Program-made: the position numbers and the translations under genes
Notes under the pieces: model-generated
What the model was told of the DNA's origin: nothing
The model's input: the letters and a program-made list of their open reading frames with translations, nothing else
Database searches by the model: none
From: JARBUG01 sp035628915
Lineage (GTDB): Bacteria > Bacillota > Sulfobacillia > Symbiobacteriales > Symbiobacteriaceae
DNA: 64,000 bases
Direction: 5' to 3'
Assembly (NCBI GenBank): GCA_035628915.1
Contig: DASPIW010000005.1
Span: 62,001 to 126,000 of the forward strand
Shown: positions 1-7,521 of the stretch, piece after piece
How positions within the stretch are numbered: the stretch's first letter is position 1
How the letters are laid out: every line of letters begins with the position of its first letter

Positions 1-1
1 T

Positions 2-1903
2 TACTGGTTTCCCGCCCTGCGGGAAGGGCTCTGGCTTGATGCCACGGTCTGGTATACGGACATCCGGCTCGGCCTCTGGCCCGGGCCCTACGGCCTGCTG
101 GCCTGGGTCGCCCTCGCCCTGGCGGTTCTCGGTTTTGCCTGCCTGTTTGTGCGTGAGCCGCTCCGACGCGGCACGGCCTACTGGACTTTCTTCGGAGGCA
201 CGCTGGCCTTCGGCCATATGTGGCTATGGGGCAGCGACACGGCAGCCCGGCAGTACGGCTTTTTCCTGGCGGCGGTCGTACCGCTGTGGGTGATTGCCGC
301 CGCCTCATGGCGTGAGCACCGGTGGCACGGCGCCGGGCGCCGCGTAGTGGCCGGACCCGCCTGGGCGGCGCCCGCCATCGGCGCCGTGCTGCTGGCGGTG
401 CTGGCCGGCTGGGTCCTGCCGGCCCGGAGCCGGCCCCTGGAGCTGTGGGGCCTGACAGCGTGGGCCCGAGCCACCTTCCCCGCCCTGGAGCAGATGCGGG
501 GGGGCGCCCCCGATGAAGATGCCATCCCCCAGGGCTTTACCCTGGCCACTGCGGGCTTCGCCCGGCGAGTCTCGGAGCTGGGCGGGCCGATTAAACCGGC
601 GCAGGGCGTCGCCTTCACGGTCCGCTTCCCCGAAGCGGCGCCCACGGCGCCCGTCTTCCTGCGGGGCACGGCCATGACCAACTACAACGGGCGGGGCTGG
701 GTGACGGAGACGAAGCCCGGCGACGTTGGCGCTGACTCCCCGCCGCTCTCGCAGGAACTGAAAATGGAGATCGGGCTGGTGCGCCTGGGCCACTCCACGC
801 TCCTCTACCCACGGGAGCTGGCGGAGATCGACGGCGTCACATACAGCTACGGGCGGGAAGGGCACATTTTCGCCAAGGAGCCGCTGATGGGGACTTACAC
901 AGTCACGGCGCTGCTGCCGGCGGGGCGCCCTGCGGGCTTCTTGCCGCCCATGTTCGATCCCGGGCGGTATCTGGCGTTGCCGAAGAACCTGCCGCCCCGG
1001 GTGGCAGCCCTTGCTAAGGAGATTGGTGCAGGCAAGGCTTCGCGTTATGATGAAGCGCTGGCGGTCGAAGCGTATCTGCGCTCGTTCGACTACGCTACCG
1101 ATGTGCCCGCCACGCCGCCCGGCCGCGATTTCGTCGACTACTTCCTGTTTGACCTGAAGCGGGGCTACTGCGCGTACTCCGCGACGGCCATGACCGTGAT
1201 GCTCCGCACCCGGGGCATTCCCACCCGCTGGGTACAGGGCTTCGTAGTGGAGCCCGGCCGGCCGCAGGTTGATGTGACCTTCAACAACGCCCACGCTTGG
1301 GTGGAGGCCTACTTCCCCGGCTACGGGTGGGCCGTTTTTGATCCGACGCCCCGCTTCGACCTGCCCGACCGGGAGGCGGCGGCTGCCCAAGTGGAGCTGT
1401 CCGCCGTTCCTGAGGGGGATGGCCCTGCGGTCGAGCCCGAGGCTGTTGAAAAGTCAGATGCCGCCGCCGGGGGAGAGCATCAAAAACTCCCCTGGGTCTG
1501 GATTGCCGGCGGCCTGGGCGCCCTCGCCTGGGTGGCCACCAGTTTCCGCCGTTTCTTCCGGGAGCGCATCGACTGGACGGACGAGCGGCGGGGCGTCCTG
1601 CAGGCCTTTGCGCAGCTGCTGGCGGCCCTGCGCCGCATGGGTTTCCGACCGCAGGCGTATGAGACGGCGATCGAGTACGCCGACGGCGTGGCCCGCGCCT
1701 GGCCCGAGGTGGGCAGTCAGGTCAGACAGGCGGCGGCTCAGGTTACCGCCGCCCGGTTCGCCCCGCCCGGGGCGCCTGCCCCGCCGGGCGCCCGCCGGAC
1801 CATGGGCGGCGCGCTGGCGGCGGTCTGGTTCGGGGCGCAGTCACGGTGGGGCGTAATCCGCACCGCCTGGATCCGGCTCCGCTTCGTCTGGGGTAAGGAC
1901 TGA
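2..1903 (+). CDS. Transglutaminase-like membrane protein (DUF4129 tail), 5' truncated
   Basis: The frame is open from base 2, so the gene begins left of the window; 633 residues are visible. The first 140 residues form hydrophobic membrane segments. A periplasmic/extracellular transglutaminase-like domain follows, with the triad visible as Cys390 (RGYCAYSATAM), His431 (NNAHAWVEAYF) and Asp447 (FDPTP), counted from the window edge. A further membrane helix near residue 500 (WVWIAGGLGALAWVA) leads to a cytoplasmic tail like DUF4129. This architecture is typical of the TgpA/YebA-type family, often next to MoxR and DUF58 genes, which would lie upstream. Substrate unknown. Methionine at 149 is internal and not the start. 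Confidence 0.85.
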   Translation, partial: YWFPALREGLWLDATVWYTDIRLGLWPGPYGLLAWVALALAVLGFACLFVREPLRRGTAYWTFFGGTLAFGHMWLWGSDTAARQYGFFLAAVVPLWVIAAASWREHRWHGAGRRVVAGPAWAAPAIGAVLLAVLAGWVLPARSRPLELWGLTAWARATFPALEQMRGGAPDEDAIPQGFTLATAGFARRVSELGGPIKPAQGVAFTVRFPEAAPTAPVFLRGTAMTNYNGRGWVTETKPGDVGADSPPLSQELKMEIGLVRLGHSTLLYPRELAEIDGVTYSYGREGHIFAKEPLMGTYTVTALLPAGRPAGFLPPMFDPGRYLALPKNLPPRVAALAKEIGAGKASRYDEALAVEAYLRSFDYATDVPATPPGRDFVDYFLFDLKRGYCAYSATAMTVMLRTRGIPTRWVQGFVVEPGRPQVDVTFNNAHAWVEAYFPGYGWAVFDPTPRFDLPDREAAAAQVELSAVPEGDGPAVEPEAVEKSDAAAGGEHQKLPWVWIAGGLGALAWVATSFRRFFRERIDWTDERRGVLQAFAQLLAALRRMGFRPQAYETAIEYADGVARAWPEVGSQVRQAAAQVTAARFAPPGAPAPPGARRTMGGALAAVWFGAQSRWGVIRTAWIRLRFVWGKD

Positions 1904-1918
1904 TATAGGAGGATCGCT

Positions 1919-2851
1919 GTGAACAACACCCTACTGGAACTGCAAAACGTTGTCGTACTGAGGCATACCGATCCGACCGGCTTCTTCGGGCTCTGGGGCG
2001 CCAGGCCCGTCCGGGCCCTGGACGGCGTCAGCCTGACGCTGCGCCGTGGTGAGACGCTGGGCGTCATGGGCGGCAGCGGCAGCGGCAAGACCACGCTGGC
2101 CGAAGCGGCAACCCTCCGGCGGGCAGTGGACCGCGGGCGCATCATCTTCGAGGGGAACGATGTCACCCGCGCCGGCGGCGGCCAGCGTGACAAGCTGCAG
2201 CGGCGCCTGCAGATGATTCGCCAGGACGCCCGTGAGAGTCTGAACATGGATCAGACCGTGACCAAGCAGTTCACAGACCGGATCAAGCAGCTCGGCCTCC
2301 CCGACGCCGAAGGCCGCATCCGGCGGGCCCTGGAGATGGTCGAACTGCCGGCGGAGTATGCCGCCCGCACGCCCCAGCAAATGTCAGGCGGCGAACAGCA
2401 GCGGGTGGCGATTGCCCGGGCCCTGGCGCTGGGTCCGGTGCTGGTGGCAGCGGACGAGCCGGTCAGCGGGGTGGACCCGCACCTGCAGCGGGATATGCTG
2501 GCGATGATGGAGCGGGTGCAGAAGCAGCAGAACATCGCCTACCTGCTGATCTCGCACGAGCGGAGGACGATCATGCGGCTTGCCCATCGGGTGGCGGTGC
2601 TCGACTCCGGGCGTCTGTGCGAGATCGGCCCGGCCGACCGGGTAATGGCGGAAGCGCAGCATCCGTACAGCCGGCTGCTCCTCGGGCAGGTGCCGGGTGA
2701 GATGCCCTTCGAGGAAGACCGGGTCGGCAAAGTGATTCAGGGCTGCCCCTTCGCCCCACACTGCTCCGCGGCTACGGGGCGCTGCAGCACCGAGGCGCCG
2801 GCGCCGAGGGAAGTGGGGCCGGAGCGGGTCGTTGCCTGTCACGCAGTCTAA
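1919..2851 (+). CDS. ABC transporter ATP-binding protein, oligopeptide/nickel (DppF/OppF) type
   Basis: A 310-aa ATPase with Walker A GGSGSGKTT (51-59), signature SGGEQ (156-160), Walker B VLVAADE (174-180) and an H-loop histidine in LLISHE. The C-terminal tail GCPFAPHCS...C...ACH is the cysteine-containing oligopeptide/dipeptide ATPase extension, so the likely partner is a peptide or nickel-type permease. No permease or binding protein is adjacent, so the partner must lie elsewhere. The GTG start sits 6 bases after an AGGAGG at 1907-1912 and 15 bases after the previous stop. Family assignment is firm; substrate is not. Confidence 0.85.
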   Translation: MNNTLLELQNVVVLRHTDPTGFFGLWGARPVRALDGVSLTLRRGETLGVMGGSGSGKTTLAEAATLRRAVDRGRIIFEGNDVTRAGGGQRDKLQRRLQMIRQDARESLNMDQTVTKQFTDRIKQLGLPDAEGRIRRALEMVELPAEYAARTPQQMSGGEQQRVAIARALALGPVLVAADEPVSGVDPHLQRDMLAMMERVQKQQNIAYLLISHERRTIMRLAHRVAVLDSGRLCEIGPADRVMAEAQHPYSRLLLGQVPGEMPFEEDRVGKVIQGCPFAPHCSAATGRCSTEAPAPREVGPERVVACHAV

Positions 2852-2884
2852 CGGGGAGGATTTCGCTGGGAGATAAACCGCTGA

Positions 2885-2914
2885 TTGACAGGTTCTGGCA
2901 AAATGGGTTATACT
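2885..2914 (+). promoter_or_regulatory. Sigma-A type promoter for the radical-SAM-like gene
   Basis: A perfect TTGACA (2885-2890) and TATACT (2909-2914) are separated by 18 bases, 44 bases before the ATG at 2959. One of the best consensus vegetative promoters in the window. Confidence 0.75.
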
Positions 2915-2958
2915 GACAGCGAAAAGAGATGCTTTCGTGACAACGGGGGGCTGTCGGA

Positions 2959-3759
2959 ATGAACGCCGAGAAGCTGCTGCTGGTCCTGCCGGATGTTCAG
3001 GAATCAACGGGCGGAGAAATGTCCCTGAACCAGTGGGGCGCCGTTGTTGAGCAATTCGCCAGCCAGGGTGGGCGGGAACTGCTGCTCGGGGGGGCAGAAC
3101 CGCTCGGCTACCCGGGGTTCTGGGTCCTGGTCCGCCGCGGCGCGAAAGCCGGGCTGTCCCGGGTCACGGCCTATCTTAGCGGCAGCCTGCTGGAACCCTG
3201 GGTCATGCGCAGCCTCATTGAAAGCGGCGTTCACCTCCTGGTCGCCCTTGACGGCCTGGAGCCCGAGCACCATGACGCGCTTCACGGTCATGGTAGCCAT
3301 GCCAGGGCCCTTAGCGCGATCGAGCTGTTTCTCAAGCAGGGGCTTGCCGGTCGGCTCGGCATCCTCGCCACCGCCACCGAACTGAACCGAACACATTTGC
3401 CTGTGCTTGCGGCCTGGGCCGCCGGGCGCGGTCTGGCCCGCTTTCTCTGGACCTCCGTTCCCGACGGCGGCTGGCCGTCTGTTCAGCTGAGGGCGCTCCG
3501 CCTTTCGCCCGAAGCGAAAACCGATCTGGCTGCGCACATGCAGTCAGTCTCGCGGAGCGTAGCACCTGGTGCCTTCGTTGGTCCCATGGATCTCCTGGAA
3601 GATGTGGCACTCTTCCCGGGCTGCTCCCCCATTCTCCGTGTCACCGCCAGGGGCGATGCGTACTGGGGCTTCTCCGGCGACGGAGGCCAACTGGGAAACA
3701 TGAAGCGGACCCTCCTGGCGGACTTGCTGACCCGGCACGCACAGGCCGCCGGCGATTGA
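2959..3759 (+). CDS. Radical-SAM-fold protein lacking the cluster cysteines
   Basis: This 266-aa protein follows the radical SAM barrel pattern closely. It has GGAEPLGYPGF in the place of the GGEP motif, then GLSRVTAYLSG, a LLVALDGLEPEHHDALHG strand-helix (family: SLDG..xHDxxRG) and an ATELNRTHL segment. The N-terminal CX3CX2C that binds the [4Fe-4S] cluster is absent; the only cysteine is near residue 222 (FPGCSPILRV), in a stretch resembling the start of a SPASM tail. Radical chemistry therefore looks impossible, and a structural, binding or regulatory role is inferred. It has its own strong promoter and is followed 61 bases later by an acetyltransferase gene. I cannot assign a function. 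Confidence 0.7.
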   Translation: MNAEKLLLVLPDVQESTGGEMSLNQWGAVVEQFASQGGRELLLGGAEPLGYPGFWVLVRRGAKAGLSRVTAYLSGSLLEPWVMRSLIESGVHLLVALDGLEPEHHDALHGHGSHARALSAIELFLKQGLAGRLGILATATELNRTHLPVLAAWAAGRGLARFLWTSVPDGGWPSVQLRALRLSPEAKTDLAAHMQSVSRSVAPGAFVGPMDLLEDVALFPGCSPILRVTARGDAYWGFSGDGGQLGNMKRTLLADLLTRHAQAAGD

Positions 3760-3820
3760 CCCTGCTCCCGCCCTGCGCTACGCTGGCTGTAGTCGGGCGA
3801 GCAAGGGAGAAGCTGGGTGC

Positions 3821-4627
3821 ATGGACCTGCAGATTCGGCTCGAGAACCACTGGCTGGCGTGCATGGCAGCGGCGGGGGGCGGGGCCCGGGTCACCCGGAT
3901 GGCCGGGGGGCTGGTCGTCGTCAATGCCACGGCACCTGGTTACACATTCAACTTCACGACGCTACGCGGGGTTCAGCCTGACCGGCTGGCCACCGCTCTG
4001 GATCATGGTGGAATGCTGCTCGCCGAAGGCGGGCGGCCTTCCGCCGTTTTTCTTTCGCCTGCTGCCGGCGACCTGCCCGGACTGACGGCCGGGCTGGCTG
4101 AGCTCGGCTGGCGGCGGTTGTCGCGGCAGTCTGTGTTGATACGCGACCTGTCCGTTCCTCTGAGTCAGGAGATGCCACCTAACGTGCTTGTGGAATCCGT
4201 GACGGCCCGCCTGCTCCCCCAATGGCGCAAGACGCTGGTGGACGCTTACGAAGTGGAGCCCCTGGCCGGCCGGTCGCTCTCCAAAGCGTGGAGCACCATT
4301 CTCAGCGCTCCCGGCGACGGCGCGTCGGCGCGGGGTTACTTGGCGTGGGTGGATGGGGTGCCAGCAGGCACGGGGCTGCTGTGGAGCCAGGGCGGGGTTG
4401 CCGGGCTTTACTGCGGCGCCGTCCTTCCCGCACGGCGGCGCTCCGGCATTCACCGCGCCCTCCTGCTGCGGCGCCTGTCCGATGCCTGGCAGGCCCGGTG
4501 TGCACTGGCGACGCTCCAGACGGAAGCCGGCGGACCGGTGGAGCAGTTTTGCGTTGGCCGGCTGGCCTTCTCCGTCAGCCACTGCCGCGACCTATGGGTG
4601 CCGGGTGAGACCACGTTCATTCGATAG
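3821..4627 (+). CDS. GNAT-family N-acetyltransferase
   Basis: A 268-aa protein whose C-terminal half has the GNAT core: a strand GYLAWVDGVPAGTGLLW, then YCGAVLPARRRSGIHRALL, where RRRSGIHRAL is the acetyl-CoA pyrophosphate loop (Q/RxxGxG/A). The N-terminal half (1-120) may be a degenerate second GNAT-like lobe, an arrangement seen in tandem GNAT proteins. The substrate (small molecule, peptide or protein N-terminus) cannot be told. It follows the radical-SAM-like gene in the same direction and is probably co-transcribed. The ATG at 3821 has only a weak upstream purine run. Confidence 0.75.
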   Translation: MDLQIRLENHWLACMAAAGGGARVTRMAGGLVVVNATAPGYTFNFTTLRGVQPDRLATALDHGGMLLAEGGRPSAVFLSPAAGDLPGLTAGLAELGWRRLSRQSVLIRDLSVPLSQEMPPNVLVESVTARLLPQWRKTLVDAYEVEPLAGRSLSKAWSTILSAPGDGASARGYLAWVDGVPAGTGLLWSQGGVAGLYCGAVLPARRRSGIHRALLLRRLSDAWQARCALATLQTEAGGPVEQFCVGRLAFSVSHCRDLWVPGETTFIR

Positions 4628-4643
4628 GACATTGTTCACAAGC

Positions 4644-4716
4644 TGTGGGTAACGTTGTGGGTTGCTCCAGGAACCTGGGGATAACCTGTGTATTATGTGG
4701 ATATCATTGTGGGTAG
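4644..4716 (+). repeat. Array of five DnaA-box-like direct repeats
   Basis: Five same-orientation 9-mers resemble TGTGGATAA, the reverse complement of the DnaA box TTATCCACA. They start at 4644 (TGTGGGTAA), 4656 (TGTGGGTTG), 4676 (TGGGGATAA), 4696 (TGTGGATAT) and 4708 (TGTGGGTAG). Three differ from consensus at one position. Start-to-start spacings are 12, 20, 20 and 12 bases, a symmetrical layout. A TTGTTCACA at 4632 is a weaker opposite-strand match. They lie in the 207-base gap before the 48-aa exported peptide. DnaA binding is inference; another repeat-binding regulator is possible. Confidence 0.5.
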
Positions 4717-4834
4717 AATCCCAGGAGGAATTTTCCAAGAGGTGTTGAACATAGTGATAGGAGGTGAATTCCACATCTGGTTCCAGTTGGATGTCGTGGG
4801 GGTGCTGATCGTTAATATTAAGGAGGGTATCGGT

Positions 4835-4981
4835 ATGCATAAGGTTCTCCGGGCACTATTAGTGATCGTTCTCTCATCTTTCGTCCTCGTGGCCATTGCG
4901 GGACCCGCTGTCGCCGCACCGCCCAGCGTATCGCCGATGGCTAGCTGGAATAATTGCGGCACCGGCGGATGCATGAACTAA
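4835..4981 (+). CDS. 48-aa exported peptide with a two-cysteine C-terminus
   Basis: The ATG at 4835 lies 7 bases after AGGAGGG (4821-4827), a much better start than the in-frame upstream GTG at 4688. The peptide has a basic start (MHKVLR), a hydrophobic core of about 17 residues and an AVAA cleavage-like site. This leaves a mature part of about 20 residues, APPSVSPMASWNNCGTGGCMN, with a CX4C pair that could form a disulfide. A strong terminator at 5001 makes it a single-gene unit. It could be a secreted signal or an antimicrobial peptide; no modification enzyme is adjacent. Function unknown. Confidence 0.6.
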   Translation: MHKVLRALLVIVLSSFVLVAIAGPAVAAPPSVSPMASWNNCGTGGCMN

Positions 4982-5000
4982 GCTTTATTAGTGGGGTCGG

Positions 5001-5032
5001 AGGAGGATCGCCCGGCGGGTGGTCCTCCTTTT
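5001..5032 (+). terminator. Rho-independent terminator
   Basis: A 13-bp stem (AGGAGGATCGCCC with GGGTGGTCCTCCT, two G-T wobbles), a 3-base loop and TTTT at 5029-5032. It closes the small peptide transcript. Confidence 0.8.
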
Positions 5033-5135
5033 GCTCATTTTCCGTTTTAGCCCTATGGAAATTCCGGGTATGATATTGGGCAGGGAGTAACGACAGTGGT
5101 GGCGAAGATGCGGGAGCAAGAGGAGGTGACCGGTC

Positions 5136-6143
5136 GTGGTTTACCTCGGGATCGACATCGGCGGTACAGGAATCAAGGCTGCCCTGGTCGATGAGCAGGG
5201 GCGGATTCTCCATCACGCGGAGACCCCGACGCGGGCCTCGGAGGGCGCCACCGCTGTACTGGGCCGGGTCGAACACCTGGCGGCCTCGCTGATGACCCGG
5301 GCCGGCGCGCCGGTCGCAGGCTGCGGCGTAGGATCGGCTGGGCGGATTGACACCCGGCGCGGCTGTGTGGTCTTTGCCAGCGGCAATTTGCCGGGCTGGA
5401 CCGGCCAGCCGCTGGCCTCGGATCTGTCCGCACGCCTTAGCCTGCCGGTCGTTGTCGACAACGACGTCAATGTGGCCGCCATTGCCGAAGGCTGGGTCGG
5501 CAGCGCCCGGGGCACGGGCAACTACCTGATGCTCACCATTGGCACCGGGGTAGGCGGTGCGATTGTGGTTGGCGGCAAATTGTGGCGGGGCGCCCGATCC
5601 GGCGCCGGCGAGGTGGGGCACATGGCCCTGTTCCCGGGCGGGCTCGAGTGCAACTGCGGCGGCGCGGGCTGCGCCGAGCAGTACGTGTCGGCCAAGGCGC
5701 TGACCCGGCGGGCCAACGAGTATATGGACAGAGGGCACCCGTTCCGCGGCATCCGGGAAGTCCTGAGCGCCGCCGAGAAAGGCAATCCCCAGCGGCGGGA
5801 GGCGGCTCGCAAAGGGGTGGAACGGTTTGTGGCCGACCTGGCTCTCTTCCTCATGAACCTGCAGCAGGTGCTCGACCCGCAAGTCATCGTGGTCGGCGGC
5901 GGCATCGTCAGGCTCGGGTACTGGTGGGACAGGCTCCTTGAAGCCGTAGCCAGGGAATGCCGTCCGCGGTCGCTGACGATCCGGCTCAAGCGGGCGCACT
6001 GCGGCCCACTGGCCGGGGTAGTGGGCGCCGCCCGGCTGGCCATGCTCTCCCGGGGAAAGCCGGAGAAGAGCTCCGTCCCCCTGGTCATCGAGCCGGCCTA
6101 CAGCGAACTGACTCTCGACTACGACGATATCGAAGCGCGGTAA
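5136..6143 (+). CDS. ROK-family sugar kinase (probable amino-sugar kinase or glucokinase)
   Basis: A 335-aa ROK kinase. The phosphate-binding loop DIGGTGIKAAL is at residues 7-17, catalytic Asp110 lies in VVDNDVN, and the zinc site is His162 (GEVGH) plus Cys172/174/179 (ECNCGGAGCAEQ). It would phosphorylate a cytoplasmic hexose using ATP. Because nagA, nagB and their GntR regulator lie just downstream, N-acetylglucosamine is a reasonable substrate, but glucose cannot be excluded from sequence. The GTG start follows the near-perfect Shine-Dalgarno AGGAGGTGAC (5121-5130). Confidence 0.85.
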   Translation: MVYLGIDIGGTGIKAALVDEQGRILHHAETPTRASEGATAVLGRVEHLAASLMTRAGAPVAGCGVGSAGRIDTRRGCVVFASGNLPGWTGQPLASDLSARLSLPVVVDNDVNVAAIAEGWVGSARGTGNYLMLTIGTGVGGAIVVGGKLWRGARSGAGEVGHMALFPGGLECNCGGAGCAEQYVSAKALTRRANEYMDRGHPFRGIREVLSAAEKGNPQRREAARKGVERFVADLALFLMNLQQVLDPQVIVVGGGIVRLGYWWDRLLEAVARECRPRSLTIRLKRAHCGPLAGVVGAARLAMLSRGKPEKSSVPLVIEPAYSELTLDYDDIEAR

Positions 6144-6173
6144 AACCGGGGGCTGCCGGCGAGCCCCCGGTTT
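6143..6173. terminator. Bidirectional terminator between convergent genes
   Basis: Perfect 12-bp stem AAACCGGGGGCT / AGCCCCCGGTTT with a 7-base loop. Read on the minus strand it ends in TTTTA, so it serves the convergent gene at 6196-6552 as well as the kinase. Confidence 0.75.
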
Positions 6174-6195
6174 GTCGCATCGCGTGGAAATCAGG

Positions 6196-6552
6196 TTAGC
6201 GGGTCGTGCCCGTTCGCTTGCGGGCGACGCCGTTTGGGTCCTGGCGGTGGTTCAGGAAGTCGCGCATATTGCGGTGGAGTTCCTCTGTCTCCGAAATCGG
6301 CCGGAGGGTAATGCCCCGTTCCCGCTTCGCCGTCCGTACAAGCTGTTGCACTTCTGCCCACCCTGCGAGCAGGGCGGAGCGCCCCAGGTCGAGCTCCTCC
6401 AGCGAAGTGGCCTCCTGAATTTGCAGTTCAGCCATGCGGATGCGGCTGAGGGCATCTCGCATCATGTGCTGGTAGTCGGGCCGGTCCTTAGGGATCTCTT
6501 CAGTCTCCTTTTGAAGCCCCAGGGCGCCCAGTGCTCGGCGGATTACATGCAT
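6196..6552 (-). CDS. Hypothetical 118-aa helical protein
   Basis: The minus-strand ATG at 6552 is preceded by GGGGGAG at an 8-base spacing, and the stop lies just before the shared terminator. The protein is rich in charged and helix-forming residues (DYQHMMRDALSRIRMAELQ, then LEELDLGRSALLAGWAEVQQ), with no cysteine, membrane segment or signal peptide. The heptad-like spacing suggests a short helical bundle of the kind seen in small Firmicutes sporulation or cytosolic proteins. I do not recognise the family. Longer versions of this frame running to 7272 would overlap the GntR gene and are rejected. Confidence 0.55.
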   Translation of the reverse strand: MHVIRRALGALGLQKETEEIPKDRPDYQHMMRDALSRIRMAELQIQEATSLEELDLGRSALLAGWAEVQQLVRTAKRERGITLRPISETEELHRNMRDFLNHRQDPNGVARKRTGTTR

Positions 6553-6676
6553 GTGTGAAACTCCCCCATTTCGTTCGGCCCACCCATTATGGTTGCACAT
6601 TCTAATACGTAATCTCCCAGGTTTTGGTTCTAGGTAAAATGCACAGGATGACTCTGGGAGGTGGTTTCTTTTTGCC

Positions 6677-6705
6677 TTGCCTCTATCATCCAGGCATGCT
6701 ATAAC
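6677..6705 (+). promoter_or_regulatory. Sigma-A type promoter of the nag operon
   Basis: TTGCCT (6677-6682) and TATAAC (6700-6705) are separated by 17 bases. The dre-like operator begins 6 bases after the -10 element, so a bound repressor would block the start region. Confidence 0.65.
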
Positions 6706-6710
6706 TAAGA

Positions 6711-6724
6711 GTGGTATAGACAAC
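6711..6724. promoter_or_regulatory. dre-type GntR/HutC operator
   Basis: GTGGTATAGACAAC is an imperfect palindrome matching the TGGTnTAGACCA core bound by NagR/DasR-type regulators. Its place between the -10 element and the GntR gene implies autoregulation of the whole nag operon, released by an amino-sugar phosphate. The match is seen; the regulator pairing is inferred. Confidence 0.7.
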
Positions 6725-6774
6725 CGGACCATCATGAGCCGCCGGCTTCCGATTCTGCCGCTGGGGGTGGCCCC

Positions 6775-7521
6775 GTGACTAGCATGGGTAAGGATGTACC
6801 GATTCCGCTTTATTACCAGATCAAGGCACGCTTGCTTGAGGCGATTGAAAGCGGGCAGCTCAAGCCCGGCGACCGGGTGATGTCGGAGCGTGAACTGACG
6901 GCGCAGTTCAGCGTCAGCCGCATGACAGCCCGCCAGGCCCTGACCGAACTCGAGAACCAGGGGTATCTGTTCCGGGTCCAGGGGAAAGGCACGTTCGTGG
7001 CCACGCCCAAGCTCGAGCAGCCGCTGGCGGGTCTTACCAGCTTTACCGAAGAGATGCGCCGGCGCGGGCTGGAGCCCGGTGCCAAAGTGCTTGCCGCCGA
7101 AGAGGTGCCGGCCGGCCGCCGGGTCGCCCGGGCCCTCGGCCTCGGCGAAACCGCTGCTGTCGTCCGCCTGGAGCGCCTCCGCCTGGCCGGGGGCGAGCCG
7201 ATGGCCCTCGAAGTCTCCCACCTGCCGGCTTCGCTGGTGCCCGGACTCCTGGAGCGCACGCCGTCGCAACACTCGCTGTACAGCCTCCTGGCGGAGGAGT
7301 ACGGCATTCGTCCGGTGCGGGGTCTGCAGAGCATTGAAGCGGTGGCGGCCAACAGCTACGAAGCCGAGACGCTCCGGGTGCGTGAGGGGACGCCGCTGCT
7401 GATGCTTGAACGGATCACCCGCGATGCCCAGGATAGACCGGTTGAATATGTATACTCGCTATATCGTGGTGACCGGTACCGCTTCACTACGGAGCTGGCT
7501 CGACGGGAGGAGAAGGAATGA
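6775..7521 (+). CDS. GntR-family (HutC/UTRA) transcriptional regulator, NagR-like
   Basis: A 248-aa regulator. Residues 1-75 form the winged HTH (PLYYQIKARLLEAIESG, SERELTAQFSVSRMTARQAL, GYLFRVQGKGTFVA) and residues about 90-235 the UTRA effector domain. Gene order with nagA and nagB, plus the dre-like site upstream, make it the NagR/YvoA-type repressor of amino-sugar catabolism, sensing GlcNAc-6-P or GlcN-6-P. The GTG at 6775 follows GGGGGTGG; an ATG at 6784 is an alternative. Its TGA overlaps the nagA ATG by four bases, implying translational coupling. Confidence 0.88.
   Translation: MTSMGKDVPIPLYYQIKARLLEAIESGQLKPGDRVMSERELTAQFSVSRMTARQALTELENQGYLFRVQGKGTFVATPKLEQPLAGLTSFTEEMRRRGLEPGAKVLAAEEVPAGRRVARALGLGETAAVVRLERLRLAGGEPMALEVSHLPASLVPGLLERTPSQHSLYSLLAEEYGIRPVRGLQSIEAVAANSYEAETLRVREGTPLLMLERITRDAQDRPVEYVYSLYRGDRYRFTTELARREEKE

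Noticed and set aside
305..1390. 361-aa minus-strand frame opposite the transglutaminase-like gene
   Set aside because: High GC creates long antisense frames; composition is Arg/Pro/Gly-rich without domains, while the plus strand has the catalytic triad.
4688..4981. A 97-aa version of the small exported peptide starting at 4688
   Set aside because: The extension lacks a ribosome site and runs through the repeat array, and the ATG at 4835 has an ideal Shine-Dalgarno directly before a signal peptide.
6553..7272. Long minus-strand frame covering 6196-7272
   Set aside because: Only its last 118 codons look real; the rest is the complement of the GntR gene.
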